Of a stretch of DNA of 64,000 nt, positions 17,996 to 26,413 are shown piece by piece. Source of the DNA: Brevibacillus choshinensis (lineage in GTDB: Bacteria > Bacillota > Bacilli > Brevibacillales > Brevibacillaceae); the NCBI RefSeq assembly GCF_001420695.1, contig NZ_LJJB01000007.1, positions 1,572,184 through 1,636,183 on the forward strand, given 5' to 3'. A program made the position numbers and the translations under genes. Under the pieces are notes generated by a model. That model was not told the DNA's origin and did not search any database. It was given only the letters and a program-made list of their open reading frames with translations. The stretch's first letter is position 1. Every line of letters starts with the position of its first letter.

Positions 17996-18550
17996 ATGGA
18001 AATCATTACCACTGATCGGTGGGAGGAGAACTTGTGGAACGAAGCGGAGCCTATTTACTACGCAGGATTTCCCGAACATGGAAGAAAAAATCGTGGAATT
18101 ATCCAAAACATGTTTCGTAAACACTTATGTTTTTTGCATCTGGGTAAAATCGATGGACAACCAGTCGCGATGTCGATTACAGGAAAAAGCGATTCCAACG
18201 ATACCTTGATCATTGATTACTTTGCCGTACGGAAAGATTCGAGAGGAAAGGGAATAGGAACCCTTTTTCTGGAAGCAATCAAGAGCTGGGCGATAAAAGA
18301 AGGAGCGTACAAGCTGCTCGTCATAGAAGTAGAAGCAGATGATAACCAAACCAATCAAAAGCGAGCACACTTTTGGACCAATGCGGGGTTCCAGGATACT
18401 TCGTATATCCATCAATACATCTGGGTTCCAGAGCCTTATCGAGCGATGTATCTCCCACTTATCCCAGGGTCATTTGCGAGCGATAATGGACCGCTTTTGT
18501 TTTCTTACATCACGCGTTTTCACAAGGAAAGCTTTACGAAAGGAAAGTAG
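17996..18550 (+). CDS. GNAT-family N-acetyltransferase
   Basis: 184 aa. The acetyl-CoA-binding motif A is clear as RKDSRGKGIGTLFLEAI (about 81-97), preceded by the beta-strand IIDYFAVR. The fold transfers an acetyl group from acetyl-CoA to an amine; the acceptor is unknown. ATG 17996 is favoured, although its ribosome site (AAAGGATG) is weak. It stands alone between a terminator and the MarR gene. Confidence 0.82.
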   Translation: MEIITTDRWEENLWNEAEPIYYAGFPEHGRKNRGIIQNMFRKHLCFLHLGKIDGQPVAMSITGKSDSNDTLIIDYFAVRKDSRGKGIGTLFLEAIKSWAIKEGAYKLLVIEVEADDNQTNQKRAHFWTNAGFQDTSYIHQYIWVPEPYRAMYLPLIPGSFASDNGPLLFSYITRFHKESFTKGK

Positions 18551-18682
18551 TTCGTATCCATCACTCAATCAGCATTATCCTCCGTTCTGGCCAGTGGAGC
18601 TCCGAGGCAAAATTCTCTGGCGGGTCACTTTGAGAGTGGGGATAAGATGGAACCTGATGTGAAAAACGGAGGAGTACAGTCG

Positions 18683-18730
18683 TTGACAAAGTCCGCTATA
18701 TGCGATACGTTGTTTGTGGACATAGTCCAC
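18683..18730 (+). promoter_or_regulatory. Promoter and MarR operator
   Basis: TTGACA (18683) and TACGTT (18706) are spaced by 17 bp. A perfect inverted repeat GTGGAC-ATA-GTCCAC (18716-18730) lies just downstream of the -10, as expected for autorepression by the MarR protein encoded at 18748. Confidence 0.65.
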
Positions 18731-18747
18731 TAAAAGGGAGGCCTATC

Positions 18748-19206
18748 ATGGATCTAAGTGATCCTATCATCGCAGATATTCGACAATTCAATCGATTCTA
18801 TACGAACATGCTTGGTGTCTTAGATAAGCATGTACTGGATACGGGATATTCTTTAACAGAGGCTCGGGTGTTGTTGGAGATTGGATTCATGGAGCAGTGC
18901 ATAGCAAACCAATTGGTCGATAAGCTGGAAATTGATCGTAGCTACATGAGCAGAATCATTGCTAAGCTTCGTAAAGATGGGTTGCTAGTAAAGGAAAGCT
19001 CGACGTTGGATAACCGTACAAGCCTGATTCGATTGACACCAAAAGGGAAAGCTCTGTTTCAGCATCTGAACGAAAGATCGGATGAACAAATCATGAGATT
19101 AATAGGCGGGCTAACCAGAAAAGAAATCAAGGAAATACATGCTTCCATGTTGTTTATTCAACAGAAATTGGACAGGTTGGAGAGGGTGCAGGATGATTCG
19201 ATTTGA
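18748..19206 (+). CDS. MarR-family transcriptional regulator
   Basis: 152 aa from ATG 18748, with AAAGGGAGG upstream (an earlier in-frame start at 18700 has none). Winged-helix dimer regulator: NQLVDKLEIDRSYMSRIIAKL is close to the DNA-recognition region, and LDNRTSLIRLTPKGK is the wing. The N-terminus (IRQFNRFYTNMLGVLD) resembles that of the MarR-GNAT fusion at 49986. It shares an operon, with a 14-bp overlap, with the threonine aldolase gene, which it may control through the operator at 18716. Confidence 0.88.
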   Translation: MDLSDPIIADIRQFNRFYTNMLGVLDKHVLDTGYSLTEARVLLEIGFMEQCIANQLVDKLEIDRSYMSRIIAKLRKDGLLVKESSTLDNRTSLIRLTPKGKALFQHLNERSDEQIMRLIGGLTRKEIKEIHASMLFIQQKLDRLERVQDDSI

Positions 19207-20227
19207 AAATGATTACACAGAAGGTGCTCACAGGCGGATTTTGGAACGGCTATGGGAGACCAACGAAGAACAGACATCCGGCTATGGAACGGATGAACAT
19301 TGTGAAAAAGCCAGAGCTTACATTCGAAAAGCATGCGATGTTGAAAACGCAGATATCCACTTTTTAGTGGGAGGAACACAGACAAATACGACCATGATCG
19401 CTTCCCTATTACGCCCGCATCAAGGAGTCGTGTCAGCCATCACGGGTCATATCGCCGTACACGAGACGGGAGCCATTGAAGCGACTGGCCATAAAGTTCT
19501 TACATTGCCGAGTGAAGATGGAAAAATTCAGGCAGAACAAGTAAAAGAACTGTACGATGCCCATTGGAATGACACAACACATGAACATATGGTGCAGCCA
19601 GGCATGGTATACATTTCTCATCCTACGGAAAACGGAACGACTTATACGAAATCCGAGTTGGAAGCGTTAAGTAAAGAATGCACCGAATGTGGTTTGCCAT
19701 TGTTTCTGGATGGTGCCAGACTAGGTTACGGTCTGGTTTCTGAGGAATGCGATTTGACCTTGGCCGATATCGCTCGGCTATGCGATGCGTTCTATATCGG
19801 GGGAACGAAAGTGGGGGCACTGTTCGGAGAAGCAGTCGTCATCATGAATGATGCCTTGAAAAAGGATTTCCGCTATATGATCAAGCAAAAGGGTGGATTG
19901 CTGGCGAAGGGAAGATTGCTGGGAATTCAGTTTGAAACCTTGTTTGAAGATGGTCTCTACTTTGAAATTTCGCATCACGCCGTGGAAATGGCAATGATGA
20001 TTCGAAAGGCATTTGCCGAAAAAGGATTTTCCTTCCGTTACGATTCTGCCACCAATCAGCAGTTCCCGATTTTACCGGACGATGTGCGAGAGGAATTGGG
20101 CAAAAAATATTCGTTTTCTTTATGGGAAAAAGTCGATGAAACACATAGCGTGGTGAGATTTTGTACCAGCTGGGCAACGAAAAAAGAAAATGTTGAAATC
20201 CTGATCGAGGACATCCAGGCTTTGTGA
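19193..20227 (+). CDS. Low-specificity threonine aldolase family (beta-eliminating lyase)
   Basis: 344 aa from ATG 19193. Fold-type-I PLP enzyme: substrate/PLP region LVGGTQTNTT, HPTENGTTYTKSEL, the Asp of FLDGARLGYG that binds the PLP ring nitrogen, and the Schiff-base Lys in IGGTKVGALFGE (about 203). It would split L-threonine or allo-threonine to glycine and acetaldehyde, or a related beta-hydroxy amino acid. It overlaps the MarR gene by 14 bp, so the two are cotranscribed. Confidence 0.87.
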   Translation: MIRFENDYTEGAHRRILERLWETNEEQTSGYGTDEHCEKARAYIRKACDVENADIHFLVGGTQTNTTMIASLLRPHQGVVSAITGHIAVHETGAIEATGHKVLTLPSEDGKIQAEQVKELYDAHWNDTTHEHMVQPGMVYISHPTENGTTYTKSELEALSKECTECGLPLFLDGARLGYGLVSEECDLTLADIARLCDAFYIGGTKVGALFGEAVVIMNDALKKDFRYMIKQKGGLLAKGRLLGIQFETLFEDGLYFEISHHAVEMAMMIRKAFAEKGFSFRYDSATNQQFPILPDDVREELGKKYSFSLWEKVDETHSVVRFCTSWATKKENVEILIEDIQAL

Positions 20228-20279
20228 ACGTGAATGAGCGGGTGAGAACAAAATCACCCACAAACTCTGCTGGATAAAA

Positions 20280-20310
20280 TGTGTAAGTACCGTCAGAAAT
20301 TGTGTAAGTA
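20280..20310. promoter_or_regulatory. Direct repeats TGTGTAAGTA, possible enhancer
   Basis: TGTGTAAGTA occurs at 20280-20289 and 20301-20310, a spacing of 21 bp (two helix turns), 47-77 bp upstream of the -24/-12 promoter. They may be the binding site of the LevR-like activator encoded at 28340. Confidence 0.4.
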
Positions 20311-20316
20311 ATTACC

Positions 20317-20350
20317 GGAACGCCTTCTACGCAAGGCGTTCCGCGTTTTT
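20317..20350 (+). terminator. Terminator after the threonine aldolase gene
   Basis: GGAACGCCTT (20317-20326) and AAGGCGTTCC (20333-20342) form a 10-bp stem with a 6-nt loop, followed by GCGTTTTT. Confidence 0.9.
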
Positions 20351-20356
20351 CCCGGG

Positions 20357-20373
20357 TTGGCATAGTATTTGCT
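20357..20373 (+). promoter_or_regulatory. Sigma-54 (-24/-12) promoter of the galactitol-type PTS operon
   Basis: TTGGCATAGTATTTGCT keeps GG and GC at correct distance and matches TGGCAY-N5-TTGCW. It starts right after the upstream terminator and 33 bp before the EIIA start. Confidence 0.87.
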
Positions 20374-20405
20374 TAAATACAGAAGAAAGGAGGTGCAATA
20401 AAATA

Positions 20406-20888
20406 GTGAGTTTGTCAGAATATATTGGTAAGGACCATATCCGCATATTTGAAGAATCCGTGGACCAATCCGAGTTGTTGCATCAATTGGGAGACATGCT
20501 GATTCGGACGGGTGCAGTTCGTATCGAGTATATGGAAGCGGTGTGTAAACGGGAACAAGCTTTTCCTACGGGATTGTACACTGGAGAAGTCAATGTCGCG
20601 ATTCCGCATGCGGATCCGGAGCACCACGTCATGAAACCGACGATTGCACTCGGAGTGGTTCGAAAAGGGGTACCGTTCCGTAACATGGCAGACCCGACAG
20701 TTGAAATTTCGGTTCAATTAGTGTTTTTACTTGCACCGGAACGGGGAGAGACCCAATTAGTTATTCTGGAACAGATCATGAATCTGATTCAAGATCAGGC
20801 AAATATGCGAAAAATTATGGATGCACAAGGAATAGAGGACGTATGGAACGTTCTGGGCCAGCTTGTGCACGTGGAGGAGAAATCATGA
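20406..20888 (+). CDS. gatA: PTS EIIA component, galactitol/fructose type
   Basis: 160 aa. Type-2 EIIA domain with the phosphorylatable His68 in NVAIPHADPEHH and GLYTGEVNVAIPH. It receives phosphate from HPr and passes it to EIIB. The start is GTG 20406; AAGGAGGTG lies at 20387-20394. First gene of a three-gene operon EIIA-EIIB-EIIC under a sigma-54 promoter, the arrangement of LevR-controlled PTS operons. Its stop overlaps the EIIB start in ATGA. Confidence 0.87.
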   Translation: MSLSEYIGKDHIRIFEESVDQSELLHQLGDMLIRTGAVRIEYMEAVCKREQAFPTGLYTGEVNVAIPHADPEHHVMKPTIALGVVRKGVPFRNMADPTVEISVQLVFLLAPERGETQLVILEQIMNLIQDQANMRKIMDAQGIEDVWNVLGQLVHVEEKS

Positions 20889-21169
20889 ACAAGAAAAAAG
20901 TACTTGTGATTTGTGGGACAGGAGTTGCTACATCGACCGTCGTGATGCAAAAGTTGAAAGCGTTTTTACGGGATAAAGGGATCGAGGCATCACTGGATCA
21001 ATCAAAGGTGAGTGACGTTTTGAACAAAGCAGGTCAATATGATCTGATTATTTCCACAACAGCAGTACCCCCTTCCTTGGCAGAGAAAGTGATCAATGCA
21101 GTTCCTTTGCTGACGGGAATCGGGAAAGAGCAAGTGTATGACGAAATCGAAGCAAAACTGAAGATGTAA
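20885..21169 (+). CDS. gatB: PTS EIIB component, galactitol type
   Basis: 94 aa from ATG 20885, preceded by GTGGAGGAG. The active-site Cys10 lies in the P-loop VICGTGVATST, the signature of galactitol-type EIIB. It carries the phosphoryl group from EIIA to the sugar bound by EIIC. A longer open frame reaching back to 20843 is out of the translation context. Confidence 0.88.
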   Translation: MNKKKVLVICGTGVATSTVVMQKLKAFLRDKGIEASLDQSKVSDVLNKAGQYDLIISTTAVPPSLAEKVINAVPLLTGIGKEQVYDEIEAKLKM

Positions 21170-21202
21170 GGTAACTATCTGCCTTATCAAAGGAGGTTCA
21201 CT

Positions 21203-22549
21203 ATGGACGTTATCAAATACCTCGTTGACCTTGGCCCTTCGGTTGTTTTGCCGGTTCTCATCTTCTTATTTGGGATCATCCTGAAAACGAAGCCAGGGGA
21301 AGCCTTCCGTGCAGGCCTGACGGTAGGGATTGGATTCATTGGGATCAACCTTGTGATTGGCTTACTGATGGGAAGTCTTGGCCCTGCTGCACAGGACATG
21401 GTGAAAAATCTGGGGATCCAGCTTACGATTATTGATGTAGGCTGGCCTGCTACATCGGCGATTGCTTTCGGATCTGCCGTAGGCGCGCTTGCGATTCCGA
21501 TTGGCTTGGCAGTCAATTTGGGGATGCTTGTACTAGGGCTGACCCGAACGCTCAATATTGATTTGTGGAACCTGTGGCATATTGCTTTTACCGGTTCATT
21601 GGTCGCGGTCATGTCCAACAACATAACTCTTGGTATCCTGACTTCGATCGCACACGCAATCATTCTGCTTGTCCTGGCCGATCTGACGTCCAAACACGTC
21701 TCCAACTATTATGGATATGCCAACATTTCGTTTCCGCATGGTACTGCTACCCCATACTATTTGATCGCATTGCCACTGGAAAAACTGTTTGATCGTATCC
21801 CGGGCTTCCGTAACCTGAAAGCAGACCCTGAGACCATTCAAAAACGCCTCGGGCTTCTAGGGGAATCGACCGTTCTTGGACTCATTTTAGGTATTATCAT
21901 CGCCCTGTTGGCAGGTTGGGATTTGCCGAAAGTTCTGGACTTGGGTGTAAAAACAGCGGCAGTTATGCTCATTCTCCCGCGGATGGTGAGCATCTTGATG
22001 GAAGGTCTGATTCCGATTTCAGAAGCTGCGAGCGAATTTGTTCGTAAGCGCTTTCCTGGGCGTGAAGTCAATATCGGGATGGATGCAGCACTGGCAGTTG
22101 GCCATCCAGCTACCATCGCCGCATCGCTGCTAATGATTCCGATTGTGCTTGGCTTGGCCGTTTTGATGCCAGGAAACAAGGTTCTTCCTTTTGGAGACCT
22201 AGCAACGATTCCATTTATCGTCTGCCTCATGGTGCCCATTTTCAAAGGGAATGTGATCCGTACGGTTATTGGAGCGACTATTTCACTCGCATTTGGTTTG
22301 CTTTTAGCGACTTACATTTCACCGTTGTTCACACAAGCAGCACAGAACGCCGGTTTCAAATTCCCGGATGGTGCAAGCGCGATTTCATCGCTTGTGGACG
22401 GAGCTGTTCCTACGACGGCGATCTTCCTATTCGGTGCGAAGCTAGGCTATGTCGGCATTATTGGAATCGCGATTATCGGTTTGGCTGTTGCTTATCTAGT
22501 ACAGCGTAAACATCGTCAATCGGCAAACCTGATGGACAAATCGGTGTAA
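21203..22549 (+). CDS. gatC: PTS EIIC component, galactitol type
   Basis: 448 aa, about ten membrane segments; member of the galactitol EIIC (GatC/SgcC) family with the conserved GxNxxIGLL-type region near residue 50 and NISFPHGTATPYY in the middle. It binds and translocates the polyol or sugar while EIIB phosphorylates it. ATG 21203 has AAAGGAGG. No matching dehydrogenase, kinase or aldolase follows within the operon, so the cargo is not fixed; galactitol itself is only one possibility. Confidence 0.88.
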   Translation: MDVIKYLVDLGPSVVLPVLIFLFGIILKTKPGEAFRAGLTVGIGFIGINLVIGLLMGSLGPAAQDMVKNLGIQLTIIDVGWPATSAIAFGSAVGALAIPIGLAVNLGMLVLGLTRTLNIDLWNLWHIAFTGSLVAVMSNNITLGILTSIAHAIILLVLADLTSKHVSNYYGYANISFPHGTATPYYLIALPLEKLFDRIPGFRNLKADPETIQKRLGLLGESTVLGLILGIIIALLAGWDLPKVLDLGVKTAAVMLILPRMVSILMEGLIPISEAASEFVRKRFPGREVNIGMDAALAVGHPATIAASLLMIPIVLGLAVLMPGNKVLPFGDLATIPFIVCLMVPIFKGNVIRTVIGATISLAFGLLLATYISPLFTQAAQNAGFKFPDGASAISSLVDGAVPTTAIFLFGAKLGYVGIIGIAIIGLAVAYLVQRKHRQSANLMDKSV

Positions 22550-22575
22550 AGAGGCAAATAGTGAAATGATATGGC

Positions 22576-22621
22576 AGACACCCTGCACGTGGCTACGAGA
22601 GCATGTGCAGGGTGTCTTTTT
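22576..22621 (+). terminator. Terminator of the galactitol-type PTS operon
   Basis: AGACACCCTGCAC (22576-22588) pairs perfectly with GTGCAGGGTGTCT (22605-22617), followed by TTTT. Confidence 0.92.
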
Positions 22622-22663
22622 GAACATACATGCCACTGCTAAGAAGAGGAAGAGGAGAGGAGC

Positions 22664-22920
22664 TTACCTGTTTCTGCGTATTTGCATACTACTGTTTTTT
22701 CCTTTTTTCGAGTTTTTATCTTTGTCATCCCCTTCTCCCTCTTCCCTCTCTTTTTTCTCCACTTTTTCTTCGTGATGCACGACAGGTGTCTGTCCGAAGA
22801 TGTGGTCTACCGGAGTGTAGTAGTGTTCAATTGTCTTTTTCTTTACAAAAAAGTGTAGGCAGCCATTCCTACCGTGATTATGATCAGGGCGGAAATGGAG
22901 AATATCAGTCCAGTCATCAT
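22664..22920 (-). pseudogene. Small membrane protein (DUF3951-like) with a homopolymer frameshift
   Basis: Read from ATG 22920 on the minus strand, the protein begins MMTGLIFSISALII, a single TM segment, and reaches YTFL-stop. Adding one base in the A6 run (22847-22852; T6 on the coding strand) restores the frame to YTFFVKKKTIEHYYTPVDH and continues to a highly charged, Lys/Glu/Asp-rich tail that ends at 22664. This one-TM plus charged tail layout fits DUF3951-type small proteins of Bacillales. Either the gene is broken, it is a phase-variable or slippage site, or the assembly has an error. A similar-strand membrane gene follows at 23059. Confidence 0.6.
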
Positions 22921-23058
22921 GAGCATACAATCAAGTCCTCGCCAAAGGGGTTCCTAGTTTGTACGTCGTAAGTCTGAATGAGTTTCGTCCCGAAAATATG
23001 AGTGCTTGCATGGAAGGAGCGGAGGAGGGTCGAAACTGGGGAAGACCGCTGAAACACG

Positions 23059-23295
23059 TCAACCCATTTTTTGTCGGTACTTATACACATAAATCTTTTC
23101 TGCAAAAAAACTTACAATCAAACCGATGAGCAAAGGTACGAATGAGCCTGATGATAGGGTGAATCCATTTGAGTCATGTGTAAACTCGTGGTGAAACATG
23201 AAAAAGGGAATCGTGAACATATGACCGATGGCATAAAGCACTCCAGTTGTTAACACAAGGGATAAAAAGGTAACAAGAAAGCTCTTTGCTTTCAT
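23059..23295 (-). CDS. Small membrane protein of unknown function
   Basis: 78 aa from ATG 23295, which has GGAGGTG seven bases upstream. Two transmembrane helices (about 5-27 and 46-68) enclose a short loop with FHHEFTHDSNG. Ends in a basic EKIYVYKYRQK tail, so the C-terminus is probably cytoplasmic. A promoter of the TTGTTC-17-TATAAT type lies just upstream. Family not recognised. Confidence 0.65.
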   Translation of the reverse strand: MKAKSFLVTFLSLVLTTGVLYAIGHMFTIPFFMFHHEFTHDSNGFTLSSGSFVPLLIGLIVSFFAEKIYVYKYRQKMG

Positions 23296-23600
23296 CCAAA
23301 ACACCTCCATCATTTTGTAGGGTTCATTCTTATTATTATACCTGTAACCTTTGTTGTGAACAAAAAAGCTAACACTACGCGGCTGTAAAGGCTATTAAAC
23401 AGTGATGAGATTAGATCGATCTTCAAATGAGAAATTAGGCTTTTTAGTTTGAAATTTGTTTCTACTGTATGTCCGCAAGCGTGAAATAGTCCCCACCTTG
23501 AAAGGATAGGGGTCATTTTATATCGCTCGTTTTTCCTGCTTAATCAACCTGTTTAACCTGTTCGTACGTTCGATCAGCTTGTTGGTCTCCGTCATTATGC
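23296..23600. other. Intergenic stretch with promoter
   Basis: Holds the minus-strand promoter TTGTTC (23358-23363) and TATAAT (23335-23340), spacer 17 bp, for the 78-aa membrane protein. The remaining part has no convincing gene. CCCCACCTTG near 23492 recurs at 26070 within another hairpin-like stretch and may be a relic of mobile DNA. Confidence 0.4.
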
Positions 23601-23638
23601 AAAAAATACTGTCAGAGAGCCCTAGCTCTGGTGACAGT
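23601..23638 (-). terminator. Minus-strand terminator
   Basis: Read on the minus strand, TACTGTCA and TGACAGTA arms (23631-23638 and 23606-23613) enclose an inner CCAGAGC...GCTCT pairing and lead into TTTTT. It terminates the short frame at 23664-23876. Confidence 0.65.
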
Positions 23639-23663
23639 ATATACGTGACAACAGAAAAGACAC

Positions 23664-23876
23664 TTAATCAAACGCCTCATCGTCATAAAACATCTTCATT
23701 TTATCCGAATGGATATTACCTGCATACTCTTTAGCCGATAAAACAGTTGTCGAAAAACGTTTGCCGGTTACTTCGATGATCTCGGGCAACTGGTCACGAA
23801 TATGGATAGGGATGTGAAGGTGGCATAACCGTTTGGCCACCATATTGCCCACATTGACGCCGATGTAGAGGCCCAC
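23664..23876 (-). CDS. Unrecognised short gene or gene fragment
   Basis: 70 aa, ending before a good terminator, which supports it being a real 3' end. Contains GVNVGNMVAKRLCHLHIPIHI and ends with KMFYDDEAFD. The start is uncertain: GTG 23876 lacks a ribosome site and the frame runs upstream only as far as a stop near 23900. It may be the C-terminal remainder of a longer gene. No family recognised. Confidence 0.4.
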   Translation of the reverse strand: MGLYIGVNVGNMVAKRLCHLHIPIHIRDQLPEIIEVTGKRFSTTVLSAKEYAGNIHSDKMKMFYDDEAFD

Positions 23877-23975
23877 TCCGGACCGGGCATTTGTCGTAGA
23901 AGGTTATGGCTCTTTTGTTGTCGAATACCGTTTCCAGAGAATCCGTATCACTTTTAAAAAGAAGGAGTTAGACAC

Positions 23976-24629
23976 ATGGAAAATCATATTACCTTTCATC
24001 CCTCCCATAAAGTTATAGTATCAATTTGTACGCAAGATAGTACTATCTGTAAACTGATTAACAAAATTGGCCCACTTACATTGAAGACGAATGGAAATTA
24101 TTTAGAAGCGCTGGTCATGTCTATTATTGGACAACAGTTATCAGCAAAAGCAGCAAGTACAATCCGCCAACGAGTAAAAATGCTTTGTGGTGAGATAACA
24201 CTAGAAAGAGTCTTGCATACACCTATTGAAAATTTTAGAAATGCCGGGGTGTCCAGAGCAAAAATAGAGTATATTTTTGATTTATGTAACAAAGTCCATA
24301 CTAACGAAATATCATTTACAAGCTTTCATTTACTTGAAAACGAGGCAGTAATAAATTTATTAACTTCTGTTAAAGGGATTGGAAGATGGACAGCTGAAAT
24401 GTTCTTAATATTCTCGTTAGGACGACTAAATGTTCTTTCCCTAGGGGATGCCGGTTTGCAAAGGGCAACAAAATGGTTATATCAACTAGAAGATAGGCCA
24501 AAAAATAAATATATGGAGGATATTTCCGGAAATTGGCATCCATATTATAGTATTGTGTCCTTATATCTGTGGGAATCAATCGACCAAGGATTTGTAGATA
24601 ATTTTCCAACGATAGACGATGTAAAATAA
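23976..24629 (+). CDS. DNA-3-methyladenine glycosylase II (AlkA/HhH-GPD family)
   Basis: 217 aa. Base-excision repair glycosylase for alkylated purines. The helix-hairpin-helix SVKGIGRWTAEMF and the catalytic Asp in LSLGDAGLQRA are visible, as is the substrate-domain IIGQQLSAKAA. It lacks the N-terminal Ada-like domain of E. coli AlkA, which is usual for the short Bacillus form. ATG 23976 has AAGAAGGAG. The gene is noticeably AT-richer than its neighbours, so a recent transfer is possible. Confidence 0.88.
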   Translation: MENHITFHPSHKVIVSICTQDSTICKLINKIGPLTLKTNGNYLEALVMSIIGQQLSAKAASTIRQRVKMLCGEITLERVLHTPIENFRNAGVSRAKIEYIFDLCNKVHTNEISFTSFHLLENEAVINLLTSVKGIGRWTAEMFLIFSLGRLNVLSLGDAGLQRATKWLYQLEDRPKNKYMEDISGNWHPYYSIVSLYLWESIDQGFVDNFPTIDDVK

Positions 24630-24656
24630 AAATTACTTTATCTTCTCATTTGGCTT

Positions 24657-25911
24657 TTATTGTACAAGATTCGTCGACGAATTACTTCTTCCCGACTCCG
24701 TTTGCCGTTTTTCTTCACGTAAAACGTTGATAAGGGGGAAAACGAGAAATAAGTTAAGGATTGCTCCTCCAATAAATACAGCTTGCAGGCCTGCCACCTC
24801 CGCTACAATTCCTGCGATAAACGCGCCTATAGGTAAAGTTCCCCAACTAATCAGCCGGTAGGCGCTATAGACCCGCCCCAACAACTCATTGGGTACAACC
24901 CGTTGGCGAATCGAATTGACAGCCACCACCCATGTTGTCCCGCCCATTCCTGCGAGAAACATCGCGGCACTCACCAGCCAAACATTTGCCCAGACTCCTG
25001 GCACGAACAACATTGCAAAGGTACCGATAATGTCCAGCCCAAGCAATATCCCCCGTCCAAACAATCGCTGAAGAGGAGACACCAGCAAAGATCCGGCGAC
25101 ACTTCCCGCAGCCAAAGCGGTTAACAGCAAGCCGTACTGGAACTCTTGTAAACCAAGCGGCCCCGGCGCTACCGCATAGAGCACCAGAACAGAAAAAAAC
25201 GCGCTCCAGCAGGACGCCATAACCGCAACCATAACGGCAAGCGTGCGGAGAAGACGGTTAGCCCATAAAAAGCGAACGCCTTCCGAAACATCCTGCCGGT
25301 TGCTTCCGTTCGACTGTAAAATGTCCACGCATTAGAAGCAGGGCAACTGCTGCCGCGAGGAAAGAAGCGGCACTGCCAACCGCCGGCAGGAGAAGACCAA
25401 TCGTTAGAAGATACCCTCCCAGCGGCCCACCAATAAAACTGTTCATGATTGTTTCCGCGCTGATAATGCGTGCATTTGCCTGCTCTAATCGGTCATGGTT
25501 AACGACGGAAGGCACGAGTGCCCCGGACGTAGTATCGGATACCGTTTCGCATGTCCCGACCAAAAACGCCAGAAAACCCAAAACAAATACCGTCAGCCAA
25601 TCAAACTGTTGGGCAAAAGCCAGAGATCCAACGGCAGCCGTCCGTATGAGATTAACAACGACCATGATTCGCTTTCGATCCAGACGATCGACGACCACGC
25701 CAACCGGTAGAGCGAAGAGTAACCAAGGTAGGGTCAGCGCAGACGAAACGCCTGCGACTAAAACGGGGGAATCGGTAAGTCTCACTGCCAAGAGAGGAAG
25801 AACAAATTTGAACAACCCGTCTCCCAGATTGGATAGTGCCGTGGCCATCCATAACGCCCAAAATTCTCTGCCGAACCTTTGATTTGTAACGCGCATCTTA
25901 TAACCACCCAT
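24657..25911 (-). pseudogene. MFS efflux-type transporter broken by a frameshift
   Basis: Two frames together make one major facilitator protein of about 410 aa. The first (to 25258) gives six TM segments starting RFGREFWALWMATALSNLGDG and includes the MFS loop VVDRLDRKRIM. Near 25300 the frame shifts: the first part runs into ERKQPAGCFGRR-stop, while the other frame continues as SNGSNRQDVSEGVRFLWANR with the remaining TM segments to 24657. A single indel reconciles them. Unless it is an assembly error or a programmed shift, the gene is inactive. The start at 25896 (MRVTNQ, with GGTGGTT) or 25911 is undecided. Confidence 0.75.
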
Positions 25912-25929
25912 CTATTTTTGGATAGTTAC

Positions 25930-25958
25930 ATTGTAATTTCATCCCAGTAACTAGTCAA
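25930..25958 (-). promoter_or_regulatory. Sigma-A promoter of the MFS gene
   Basis: On the minus strand TTGACT (25953-25958) and TACAAT (25930-25935) are 17 bp apart. GTTAC half-sites recur in both orientations around it (near 25924, 25948 and 25972) and may form an operator. Confidence 0.65.
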
Positions 25959-25993
25959 TTATGTTTTGGTGGTTACATTCTTTGAATTAATAA

Positions 25994-26019
25994 AAGCCGA
26001 CACGGTAAAGTGTCAGCTT
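25994..26019. terminator. Hairpin, probable terminator
   Basis: AAGCCGACAC (25994-26003) pairs with GTGTCAGCTT (26010-26019) with one G-T pair, then TTGTTCTT. No clear gene ends here on the plus strand, so its purpose is uncertain. Confidence 0.35.
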
Positions 26020-26181
26020 TGTTCTTAGCTTTGCTCTTATTATGATTGTGTAATAAGAGTCAAACAGCCCCCACCTTGTCATCAAGTTGAGGGCTGTTCT
26101 ATGCTGTACTCAGGATTTGAACATGCGACAAGTCAGTGGTAGCGACGACGACCAAGGTAGCAAGCTGTCCAGCGCTTCTGG

Positions 26182-26333
26182 ATTTTTCGGATCGGGAAGC
26201 TGCGGGAGTTGCTCGAACAAGTACATCAAGTGCTTGAACGGATTCATCGTTACATTCATTTTTATAACCACAAACGTCTTCAAAAGAAATTAAACAACCT
26301 TAGTCCGGTCGACTACCGAACTAAGGTTGCTTA
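26182..26333 (+). pseudogene. Remnant of an IS3-family transposase (OrfB C-terminus)
   Basis: A plus-strand frame reads KLRELLEQVHQVLERIHRYI and goes on to FYNHKRLQKKLNNLSPVDYR before TAA at 26331. The pattern Y-I-H-F-Y-N-x-x-R-x-Q-x-x-L-x-x-L-S-P-x-x-Y-R is typical of the end of IS3/IS150 OrfB integrases. Upstream sequence (26101-26180) is frameshifted and the DDE core is gone. The final codons form a hairpin (CCTTAG/CTAAGG). A dead insertion-sequence end. Confidence 0.75.
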
Positions 26334-26413
26334 ATATGCCTTTTTCATATCTGTCTACTTGACAGGGGTTAGACCACTATGCTGCCGCTAGCTTTATCTA
26401 TGCTCTTAACTCT

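Noticed and set aside
20272-20310. GTGTAAGTA repeats as a CRISPR-like or phage attachment site
   Set aside because: Only two short copies, no spacers, no adjacent integrase; better read as a regulator site.
22917-23105. Minus-strand frame ending in QTYDVQTRNPFGEDLIV
   Set aside because: Looks protein-like over a short part, but has no ribosome site and no recognisable family; overlaps the small membrane gene.
23480-23520. Hairpin-like stretch with CCCCACCTTG, also seen near 26070
   Set aside because: Could be ends of small mobile elements, but no terminal inverted repeats or target duplications were found.
25445-25882. 145-codon plus-strand frame opposite the MFS gene
   Set aside because: Shadow frame, Thr/Arg-rich, without ribosome site.
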